Part shown: one piece after another, positions 6,181 to 12,596 of the stretch | Layout of the letters: every line of letters starts with the position of its first letter | How positions within the stretch are numbered: position 1 is the first letter of the stretch | DNA from: an uncultured Faecalibacterium sp. | Lineage (GTDB): Bacteria > Bacillota > Clostridia > Oscillospirales > Ruminococcaceae | DNA: 16,678 bases | Direction of reading: 5' to 3' | NCBI GenBank assembly: GCA_934553285.1 | Contig: CAKTFD010000047.1 | Span: 1-16,678 of the forward strand | Translations under genes and position numbers: made by a program | Notes under the pieces: generated by a model | Databases searched by the model: none | What the model was told of the DNA's origin: nothing | Seen by the model: only the letters and a program-made list of their open reading frames with translations

Positions 6181-6978
6181 ATGCCCTCTACCTACGCACA
6201 CCGCCGCTTTGGCGCAAATGTGCTGGATCATCTGCCCGCGCCGCTGCAGGAAAAACTGGAAGCGCACCGGGAACTGTACGATATCGGCCTGCACGGGCCG
6301 GATGTGCTGTTCTACTACCATGCGGCAAAGTCCACCCCGGTCAGTGCACTGGGCAATGCCATGCACGACGAGCCGGGCAGAAAATTCTTTGACCGGGCGC
6401 GCCATGTGGTGCACACAGAAACCGACCGGGACGCTGCACTGGCCTACGCACTGGGCTTTGTGTGCCATTTTGCGCTGGACAGCACCTGCCATCCCTATGT
6501 GGAGCGCTTTACCCGGGAGAGCGGTGTGAGCCACTGCGAGATCGAGACCGAGTTCGACAACATGCTGCTGCGCCGGGATGGCTGCGACCCGCTGAAGTTT
6601 TTTACCGCGAGCCACATCCACCCCAGCGAGGAAAATGCCGCAGTCATCGCGCCGTTTTACGAGGGCATCACCACGCAGACTATGCTGGAATCGCTGCAGG
6701 GGATGCTCTCGGTACACAGGCTGCTGCAGGCGTCTAACCCCGTAAAGCGCTGGGTGGTGCTGACCGGTATGCGGGTCGTGGGCAAGTACGAGGTGATGCA
6801 CGGGCTGGTGGCAAACCCCAAGCCGAACCCCCGGTGCACGGAAAGCTGCCGCCAGCTGGATGCGCTGTACGCCAAAGCCCTGCCGCTGGCAGAGCGGCTG
6901 ATCCTGGAGTATGTGGCAAAGCTGGGTACCGGGGAACCGCTGGATGCAGCCTACGACCATACCTTTGGCGAATACTGA
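6181..6978 (+). CDS. Zinc-dependent phospholipase C-fold family protein
   Basis: A 265-residue protein of the Zn-dependent phospholipase C / S1-P1 nuclease-like fold. It starts with MPSTYAHRRFG, typical of the clostridial branch. Candidate zinc ligands are His7, Asp41 in GLHGPDVLFYY, His62, His96 and Asp100 in GFVCHFALDSTCHPYV, His104, and His118 and Glu122 in SHCEIETEFD. The HxxxD, then H, then HxxxE order and spacing matches the metal ligands of Bacillus cereus phospholipase C. There is no signal peptide or membrane segment, so it probably acts inside the cell; phospholipid or another phosphodiester could be the substrate. The start is fixed by AAGGAGG at 6166-6172, 8 bases before the ATG; an in-frame ATG at 6115 has no ribosome site. 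It precedes an MFS gene by 59 bases and is likely cotranscribed with it. Confidence 0.82.
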   Translation: MPSTYAHRRFGANVLDHLPAPLQEKLEAHRELYDIGLHGPDVLFYYHAAKSTPVSALGNAMHDEPGRKFFDRARHVVHTETDRDAALAYALGFVCHFALDSTCHPYVERFTRESGVSHCEIETEFDNMLLRRDGCDPLKFFTASHIHPSEENAAVIAPFYEGITTQTMLESLQGMLSVHRLLQASNPVKRWVVLTGMRVVGKYEVMHGLVANPKPNPRCTESCRQLDALYAKALPLAERLILEYVAKLGTGEPLDAAYDHTFGEY

Positions 6979-6997
6979 AAAACACTTTTGATGAGAT

Positions 6998-7014
6998 GCA
7001 CCGCCCGGCGGTGC
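6998..7014 (+). other. Intercistronic hairpin
   Basis: GCACCGC (6998-7004) and GCGGTGC (7008-7014) form a perfect 7-bp stem with a 3-base loop between the phospholipase-fold gene and the MFS gene. There is no T-run, so it is more likely an mRNA-processing or stability element than a full terminator. Confidence 0.4.
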
Positions 7015-7037
7015 GAGGGAAAACGAGGAAAGATACG

Positions 7038-8294
7038 ATGAAAACGGAAAAATTCAAGGTGACACCGCTGGAGCGGGCATGGATCCTGTACGATGTGGGC
7101 AACTCGGCCTTTGTGCTGATGATCGCCACGCTGGTACCCATCTTTTTCAACGCGCTGGCCGAGGCCGGCGGCGTGAGCAAGGTGGACTATCTGGCCTACT
7201 GGGGCTATGCCAGCTCCATCGTTACGGTGGTCACCGCCATTCTGGGGCCGATCCTGGGCACCCTGGCCGATACCAAGGGCTTTAAAAAGCCCATCTTCAT
7301 GCTCTGCCTGTTCGTGGGCGTGGTGGGCTGCTGTGCCATGGGTGCAGCCAGCACCTGGCTTGCCTTTCTGGTCATCTTTGTCATTGCCAAGATCGGCTAC
7401 TCCGGCAGTCTGGTGTTCTACGACTCCATGCTGGGTGATGTGACCACCCCGGAGCGGATGGACATGGTATCCTCCCGCGGGTATGCCTGGGGCTATATCG
7501 GCAGCTGCGTACCCTTTGTGGTGTGCCTGGCGCTGGTGCTGGGCAGCAGTGCAGTGGGCATCAGCCAGATGACAGCACTGTCGGTGGCGCTGCTCATCAC
7601 CGCCGTATGGTGGCTGGTGGTCACCCTGCCGCTGCTGAAAAAATACCGTCAGATCAACTACGTGGAGGTGGAAAAACACGCCATCCGCCAGAGCTTTGCG
7701 CGCATCGGCCAAACCCTCCGGCATCTGCCGCAGGACAAGCAGGTATTCTGGTTCCTGCTGGCGTTCTTCTGCTACATCGACGGCGTGTACACCATCATCG
7801 ATATGGCTACGGCCTACGGCACGGCGCTTGGGCTGGATACCACCGGCCTGCTGCTGGCGCTGCTGGTCACCCAGATCGTGGCTTTCCCCTCAGCGCTGAT
7901 CTTCGGCCGCCTGAGCCAGAAGTATGAATCCAAGACCCTGATCCCGGTGTGCATCGTGGCCTATACCGGCATTGCGATCTTTGCCTTTTTCCTGAAAAGC
8001 CAGTGGCAGTTCTGGGTGCTGGCCGTGGTGGTGGGCATGTTCCAGGGCGGTGTGCAGGCGCTGAGCCGCAGCCACTTTGCCAAGATCATCCCGCAGGAAA
8101 AATCCGGCGAATACTTTGGCCTGTTTGACATCTGTGGCAAGGGCGCATCCTTTTTGGGCACCATGATCGTAAGCGTGGGCAGCCAGCTGACCGGCAGTGC
8201 CAACGTGGGCGTTGGCTCCATAGCAGTCCTGTTCGTCATCGGGTTTGTGCTGTTCGGGATCTCTACCCGCGCAGAAAAGGCAGAGCGGGTATAA
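7038..8294 (+). CDS. UMF1/Atg22-type MFS transporter
   Basis: A 418-residue integral membrane protein with about twelve predicted helices, the standard MFS length. The opening LERAWILYDVGNSAFVLMIATLVPIFF is the hallmark of the UMF1 (vacuole effluxer Atg22-like) branch. The loop GTLADTKGFKKPIF corresponds to the MFS motif between helices 2 and 3, and ALSRSHFAKIIPQEKSGEYFGLFDICGKGASFLG near residue 340 is typical of the same branch. Yeast Atg22 exports amino acids from the vacuole, but bacterial members have no firmly known substrate, so none is assigned. The ATG at 7038 has GAGGAA at 7025-7030. Upstream in-frame codons from 6834 overlap the previous gene and are discarded. It follows the phospholipase-fold gene by 59 bases and is closed by a hairpin terminator. 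Confidence 0.87.
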   Translation: MKTEKFKVTPLERAWILYDVGNSAFVLMIATLVPIFFNALAEAGGVSKVDYLAYWGYASSIVTVVTAILGPILGTLADTKGFKKPIFMLCLFVGVVGCCAMGAASTWLAFLVIFVIAKIGYSGSLVFYDSMLGDVTTPERMDMVSSRGYAWGYIGSCVPFVVCLALVLGSSAVGISQMTALSVALLITAVWWLVVTLPLLKKYRQINYVEVEKHAIRQSFARIGQTLRHLPQDKQVFWFLLAFFCYIDGVYTIIDMATAYGTALGLDTTGLLLALLVTQIVAFPSALIFGRLSQKYESKTLIPVCIVAYTGIAIFAFFLKSQWQFWVLAVVVGMFQGGVQALSRSHFAKIIPQEKSGEYFGLFDICGKGASFLGTMIVSVGSQLTGSANVGVGSIAVLFVIGFVLFGISTRAEKAERV

Positions 8295-8325
8295 AGACCA
8301 AAGCATCAATTTTTTGAAAAAACAG

Positions 8326-8399
8326 AAAAGCATCTGCAGCGTTCACTTCTTCGCTTTTACGGTTTGGAAGCAGGGAGGTTTTGCTGCAGGTGCTTTTTT
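8326..8399 (+). terminator. Terminator after the MFS gene (same family as 5923-5991)
   Basis: AAAAGCATCTGCAGC at 8326-8340 pairs with GCTGCAGGTGCTTTT at 8383-8397 and runs into TTTTTT. The 42 bases between the arms are unrelated to those in the gpsA terminator, while the arms are essentially identical. Confidence 0.7.
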
Positions 8400-8486
8400 G
8401 TTACAGGCAGTCTGCTCTTCTTTTTGCAGAGACTGCGCCCTCCGGCCCCAAAAAGAGAGATTTTTGGGCAAAAATAAAACAGATGA

Positions 8487-8515
8487 TTGATTTTCACCTT
8501 TGACTTGCTTATAAT
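8487..8515 (+). promoter_or_regulatory. Promoter of the TAXI-GltS operon
   Basis: TTGATT (8487-8492) and a consensus TATAAT (8510-8515) are 17 bases apart. Transcription should begin near 8522, giving a leader of about 49 bases before the TTG start codon. This also rules out the upstream in-frame ATG at 8487 as a start. Confidence 0.75.
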
Positions 8516-8570
8516 TGAAGAAAAATCAACTGTCGCACTATGGCGGCAGAGAGAATGCGGGGTGCATACA

Positions 8571-9539
8571 TTGAAACACAGAGGACTTGCAGTGCTGTTG
8601 GCGGGAGCTATGCTGGCGGCGCTGCTGCTGGCGGGCTGCGCGTCTGCCGGTACGGCCCGGCGGATGCGCATGGGCGCAGCCGGGGAAGGCGGCGTATACC
8701 ACGACTTTGGCGTGAGCTTTGCAGCGCTGGAAAATGCCAGCGGGAACGGCGCAGTGGAACTGAAAAACACCGCCGGGTCTGCTGCAAACCTGCGCCTGCT
8801 GATGGGGGATTACCTGCAGCTGGCGGTGGCACAGGCAGACCTTGTGCAGGATGCCTACGGGCAGACCGGCATCTTCCAGGATGAGGAGATGGAGCACGGT
8901 TTTTACGCGGTTGCTGCGCTGTATACCGAGGCCTGCCAGGTGATCGTGCGGGCGGATTCTGATATCCGGTCTGTAGAAGAACTGCAGGGCAAAACGGTAA
9001 GTATTGGCGCGGAGGAATCCGGCTCGGAGCAGAACGCCTGGCAGATCCTGGCCGCCTGCGGCCTGAACGAGAAGCTGGTGGAGACCATCAACCTGAATTA
9101 CGAAGATGCCGCTGCACAGCTGAAAGCGGGCCGGATCGATGCCATGTTCATCACTGCGGGTGCCCCCAGTGCGGTGGTGGCCGAACTGGCAGAGGACTGC
9201 GGCATCCGGCTGCTGTGCGTGGACGGTGCGGCTGCAAAGCGCCTGCAAGACAGCTACAGCTGCTACAGTGTCTGTACCATCCCGGCGGGTACCTATCCCG
9301 GCCAGGAAGAGGATGTGCAGACGGTGGGCGTAAAAGCGGTGCTGCTGGCCAGCGAGGCGCTGCCGGAAAAACAGGTGGAGCAGCTGACAAGGCTGCTGTT
9401 CAGCGAGCGGGAGAGCCTGAGCGCACAGCTGGGCATCCGGCTGGATACCGAGGCCGAGGCAGCCGAGGGCGTGGGCATCCCGTTCCACAAGGGAGCGGCG
9501 GCCTACTATAAGGCGGCAGGCATCACGGTGGCATCCTGA
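8571..9539 (+). CDS. TAXI-family (TRAP-type) solute-binding lipoprotein
   Basis: A 322-residue exported receptor. A basic N-terminus and the stretch LAVLLAGAMLAALLLAGC make a lipoprotein signal with predicted lipidation at Cys23, tethering it outside the membrane. The mature part follows the TAXI pattern: MRMGAAGEGGVYHDFG (family form GTGGTGGTYYPLG), VELKNTAGSAANLRLL, LAVAQADLVQDAYGQTG, then VAALYTEACQVIVRADSDIRSVEELQGKTVSIGAEESGSEQNAWQIL. Some TAXI proteins bind glutamate. The preferred start is TTG at 8571, with GGGGTG at 8558-8563; a GTG at 8562 would add three residues. GltS follows after 34 bases and no TRAP membrane subunit is in the window, so the receptor probably serves GltS. Glutamate or a related dicarboxylate is the inferred ligand. 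Confidence 0.85.
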   Translation: MKHRGLAVLLAGAMLAALLLAGCASAGTARRMRMGAAGEGGVYHDFGVSFAALENASGNGAVELKNTAGSAANLRLLMGDYLQLAVAQADLVQDAYGQTGIFQDEEMEHGFYAVAALYTEACQVIVRADSDIRSVEELQGKTVSIGAEESGSEQNAWQILAACGLNEKLVETINLNYEDAAAQLKAGRIDAMFITAGAPSAVVAELAEDCGIRLLCVDGAAAKRLQDSYSCYSVCTIPAGTYPGQEEDVQTVGVKAVLLASEALPEKQVEQLTRLLFSERESLSAQLGIRLDTEAEAAEGVGIPFHKGAAAYYKAAGITVAS

Positions 9540-9573
9540 ATGCGGCCGGGAAACAGAGGGAAAGAAAGACGAT

Positions 9574-10758
9574 ATGAAGATAGAACTGGATATGTATCAG
9601 ACACTGGCGCTTTCGGTGCTGGTGCTGCTTCTGGGCAAGTTTTTGCGGGAGCGGGTGCGGGTGCTGGAAAAATTCTGCATCCCGGCCCCGGTCATCGGCG
9701 GCGTACTGTTTGCCATTTTTACCTGCGTATGCTACGTTACCGGTGTGGCGGAGTTTGCCTTTAACGACATCCTCAAGGAGGTCTGCATGGTGATGTTCTT
9801 CACCTCGGTGGGCTTCCAGGCAAACCTGAAAGTGCTGAAAAGCGGCGGCAGGGCCATGCTGGTATTTCTGGGTGTGGTCATCGTGCTGATCGTCAGCCAG
9901 AACTTTATTGCAGTGGGGCTGGCAAGCCTGCTGCAGGTGGATCCGCTGGTGGGGCTGTGCACCGGCTCCATCCCCATGGTGGGCGGCCATGGCACGGCGG
10001 GCGCCTTTGGCCCGGTGCTGGAGGATTTTGGCATCCGGGGTGCTACCACCCTGTGCACTGCCGCCGCAACCTACGGCCTGATCGCGGGCAGCATGATGGG
10101 CGGCCCCATCGGCAAGATGCTGATTGAGCGGCATCACCTGCTGGACACCGTGGTGCAGGAGGACGACAGCCTGCTGGTGGAAGAGGAGATCAAGCACGAG
10201 CGGCACAGCATGTACCCTGCAGCCAGTTTCCAGCTGATCCTTGCCATGGGCATCGGCACGGTGCTTTCCAAACTGCTGTCCCTGACCGGCATGACCTTCC
10301 CCATCTATATCGGCGCTATGATCGCGGCGGCCATCATCCGCAATGTGGGCGAGTACGGCGGCGGCTACACCGTGTATATGGGCGAGATCAACGATATCGG
10401 CGGCATCTGCCTGTCGCTGTTTTTGGGCATGGCGATGATTACCTTGAAGATCTGGCAGCTGGCGGAACTGGCGCTGCCGCTGGTGATCCTGCTGGCAGGG
10501 CAGACGCTGTTCATGATCCTGTACGTCATTGTGGTGGCGTATAACGTTATGGGGCGGGATTACGATGCAGCGGTCATCGTTTCGGGTCTGTGCGGCTTTG
10601 GCATGGGCGCTACCCCCAACGCCATGGCCAATATGCAGGCTGTGTGTGACCGCTATGCACCTTCCGTCAAGGCATATCTGCTGATCCCGCTGGTGGGCAG
10701 CCTGTTTGCGGACTTCCTCAACAGCCTGGTCATCACGGTATTTATCAACTTTATCTGA
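9574..10758 (+). CDS. gltS: GltS-type sodium/glutamate symporter
   Basis: A 394-residue inner membrane carrier of the ESS family, close to the usual length of about 400. It should import glutamate driven by sodium. About ten to twelve membrane helices form two inverted repeats. Each carries a family re-entrant signature: SIPMVGGHGTAGAFGPVLEDFG at about 130-151 followed by AAATYGLIAGSMMGGPIG, and GLCGFGMGATPNAMANMQAV at about 340-359. A charged cytoplasmic loop (HHLLDTVVQEDDSLLVEEEIKHERH) separates the halves. The ATG at 9574 is 34 bases after the TAXI receptor gene; the ribosome site (GAGGGAAAG) is weaker than its neighbours', so it may rely on reinitiation. A 67-residue protein gene follows after 58 bases. 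The GltS call is secure; whether it needs the TAXI receptor is inference. Confidence 0.92.
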   Translation: MKIELDMYQTLALSVLVLLLGKFLRERVRVLEKFCIPAPVIGGVLFAIFTCVCYVTGVAEFAFNDILKEVCMVMFFTSVGFQANLKVLKSGGRAMLVFLGVVIVLIVSQNFIAVGLASLLQVDPLVGLCTGSIPMVGGHGTAGAFGPVLEDFGIRGATTLCTAAATYGLIAGSMMGGPIGKMLIERHHLLDTVVQEDDSLLVEEEIKHERHSMYPAASFQLILAMGIGTVLSKLLSLTGMTFPIYIGAMIAAAIIRNVGEYGGGYTVYMGEINDIGGICLSLFLGMAMITLKIWQLAELALPLVILLAGQTLFMILYVIVVAYNVMGRDYDAAVIVSGLCGFGMGATPNAMANMQAVCDRYAPSVKAYLLIPLVGSLFADFLNSLVITVFINFI

Positions 10759-10816
10759 ACCATCCGGCGTGTGCACGGAGGAAAAAAGGCTCCCGTACGG
10801 GAAAGGAGAAAAGGCT

Positions 10817-11020
10817 ATGGCCATCCATCAGCAGCTGAAAAACTGGTTCCGGCAGAAGGGCCGGCGCAAAAAGAGCGGAGAAGAAACGGTGGCGGTGCCG
10901 GAGGTGCATACCGGCAAGGTGCGGCACGAAGCGGCAGACAGCACCCCGGAGGCAGACCGCCCCATCCATTACGAGAATGTAGCCATCCCGGAGGTACATA
11001 TCCATCCGCGGAAAAAGTAA
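10817..11020 (+). CDS. Small charged protein with duplicated VAxPEVH motif
   Basis: A 67-residue protein I do not recognise. The first 19 residues (HQQLKNWFRQKGRRKK core) could form a basic amphipathic helix that lies on a membrane or binds acidic partners. The remainder is acidic-to-mixed and probably flexible. The motif ETVAVPEVH at 23-31 returns as ENVAIPEVH at 53-61, exactly 30 residues later. There is no signal peptide, membrane segment or cysteine. It is a real gene in my view: AAAGGAG at 10802-10808 lies 8 bases before the ATG, it follows gltS by 58 bases in the same direction, and a strong terminator starts 13 bases after its stop. It may be an accessory or regulator of the TAXI-GltS transporter, which is inference only. 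Confidence 0.65.
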   Translation: MAIHQQLKNWFRQKGRRKKSGEETVAVPEVHTGKVRHEAADSTPEADRPIHYENVAIPEVHIHPRKK

Positions 11021-11033
11021 GGCCATAAAAGCG

Positions 11034-11072
11034 CACAACAGCCAGACCTGCGGGTCTGGCTGTTGTGTTTTT
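11034..11072 (+). terminator. Terminator of the TAXI-GltS operon
   Basis: A perfect 15-bp stem (11034-11048 with 11053-11067) and TGCG loop is followed by TTTTT. It closes the + strand operon. Confidence 0.92.
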
Positions 11073-11091
11073 ACGCTTCTTTCCGACAAAA

Positions 11092-11131
11092 AGCACCCCC
11101 TGCGGCCTGTACGGCAGGCGCAGGGGGTGCT
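11092..11131 (-). terminator. Terminator of the purine permease operon
   Basis: AGCACCCCCTGC (11092-11103) pairs with GCAGGGGGTGCT (11120-11131), with an inner GCCTG/CAGGC stem. On the - strand the stem runs into TTTTTGTC; on the + strand no T-run follows, so it serves the - strand gene ending at 11153. Confidence 0.9.
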
Positions 11132-11152
11132 CTGGTTTATGCGATCAAAAGA

Positions 11153-12523
11153 TCAGAGGAAGATGTACTTGAGGATGAACAGCACGGTGAGCACATACAT
11201 CAGCGGGCTGATCTTCTTCTCCTTGGCCTTGCCAGTGACCACATTGATGATGGTCCAGGAGATGATGCCGATGGCGATACCCTCGGAGATGCTGTAGGCG
11301 GTGGGCATAGCCAGAATGGTCAGGAAGGCGGGAATGCCCTCGCTGGGATCATTGAAGTCGATCTTGACGGCGGAACCCATCATGTAGAAGCCCACGATGA
11401 TCAGAGCCGGAGCGGTAGCAAAAGAGGGGATGGTGAGGAACAGCGGGCTGAAGATGGTAGCCAGCAGGAACAGCACGCCGGTGGTCATGGCGGTCAGACC
11501 GGTGCGGCCGCCCTCGGTCACGCCGGAAGCGCTTTCCACGAAGGTGGTGGTGGTGGAAGTGCCCAGCACAGCGCCCACGCAGGTGCCGATGGAGTCTGCC
11601 ATCAGTGCGCCCTTGATGCGGGGCAGGCGGCCTTCCTCATCCAGCATATCGGCCTTGGAAGCCACGCCGATCAGGGTGCCCAGAGTATCGAACAGGTCTA
11701 CGAACAGGAAGGAGAATATGACGGCGAAGAAGTTCAGCAGGCTGACACCGGAGAAATCGGTCTTGAACACCTGGCCAAAGGTCTGGCCCAGTGCGGAGAA
11801 GTCGAAGCTGACAAAGGCGGTGGGAATGACGGAGAACATGCCGGCTTCCACATCGGGCACATAGATGCCGGTCAACTCGCACACGATGCCCAGTAGCCAG
11901 GTGATGAGGATGCCGTACAGGATGCCGCCCTTGACCTTCTTGGCCAGCAGGATGGCGGTGATGATCACGCCCAGCAGCGCCAGGATGGCACCCATGCCCA
12001 CGCTGTGGAAAGTTTCGCCCTTGAAGTGCTGGTAGGTGACCAGAGTAGAGTCGTTGTTGACGATCAGCTTGGCGTTCTGCAGGCCGACGAAGGAAACGAA
12101 CAGGCCGATGCCAACACTGACGGCGCTTTTCAGGGGCATGGGGATGGCGTTGAAGATGCCCTCACGCACATTGGTCAGGGACAGTGCGATGAAGATGATG
12201 CCCTCTACAAAGATGGCCATCAGAGCCAGCTGCCAGCTGTAGCCCATGGTCAGCACGACGGTGTAGGCAAAGTAGGCGTTCAGGCCCATGCCGGGAGCCA
12301 GTGCAAAGGGATAGTTGGCCAGCACAGCCATCAGCGCAGTGGCAATAAAGGATGCCAGCGCAGTGGCGATCAGCACAGCCTTGGAATCCATGCCCGTAGC
12401 GGACAGGATGTTGGGGTTGACAGCGAGGATGAAAGCCATGGTCATGAAGGTGGTGATACCAGCCATGATCTCGGTTTTTACATCAGTGTGGTTTTCTTTC
12501 AGGTGAAAGAACTTTTCAAACAT
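11153..12523 (-). CDS. NCS2/AzgA-family purine (guanine/hypoxanthine/adenine) permease
   Basis: A 456-residue membrane protein with about twelve to fourteen segments, the length of AzgA-like NCS2 carriers, which import purine bases with protons. Family signatures are clear: EIMAGITTFMTMAFILAVNPNIL near the start, FALAPGMGLNAYFAYTVV near residue 70, VDLFDTLGTLIGVASKADML near residue 275, and GTSTTTTFVESASGVTEGGRTGLTAM near residue 310, the substrate-binding region. The start ATG at 12523 has AGGAGG at 12530-12535, 6 bases upstream; codons further upstream overlap the peptidase gene. It lies 73 bases after the peptidase stop with no terminator or clear promoter between, so it is probably cotranscribed with it. 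There is no room for the purine riboswitch that often precedes such genes. Which purine it prefers cannot be read here. Confidence 0.9.
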   Translation of the reverse strand: MFEKFFHLKENHTDVKTEIMAGITTFMTMAFILAVNPNILSATGMDSKAVLIATALASFIATALMAVLANYPFALAPGMGLNAYFAYTVVLTMGYSWQLALMAIFVEGIIFIALSLTNVREGIFNAIPMPLKSAVSVGIGLFVSFVGLQNAKLIVNNDSTLVTYQHFKGETFHSVGMGAILALLGVIITAILLAKKVKGGILYGILITWLLGIVCELTGIYVPDVEAGMFSVIPTAFVSFDFSALGQTFGQVFKTDFSGVSLLNFFAVIFSFLFVDLFDTLGTLIGVASKADMLDEEGRLPRIKGALMADSIGTCVGAVLGTSTTTTFVESASGVTEGGRTGLTAMTTGVLFLLATIFSPLFLTIPSFATAPALIIVGFYMMGSAVKIDFNDPSEGIPAFLTILAMPTAYSISEGIAIGIISWTIINVVTGKAKEKKISPLMYVLTVLFILKYIFL

Positions 12524-12596
12524 GAGAAACCTCCTGAATCCAATAAAATTCTCCGCCGTTGCGCTATAAAAATAATTTTTCCGCTGCAGCAGGTGC

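Noticed and set aside
9523..10824. A 433-codon open frame on the - strand opposite gltS
   Set aside because: Antisense shadow of a clear GltS gene; His/Gln/Asp-rich with no recognisable domain.
12524..12596. Purine riboswitch or separate promoter before the purine permease
   Set aside because: The gap is only 73 bases and shows neither the conserved purine-aptamer loops nor a good -35/-10 pair. The CTGCAGCAGGTGCTT near the peptidase stop resembles part of the shared terminator arms but lacks its partner arm.
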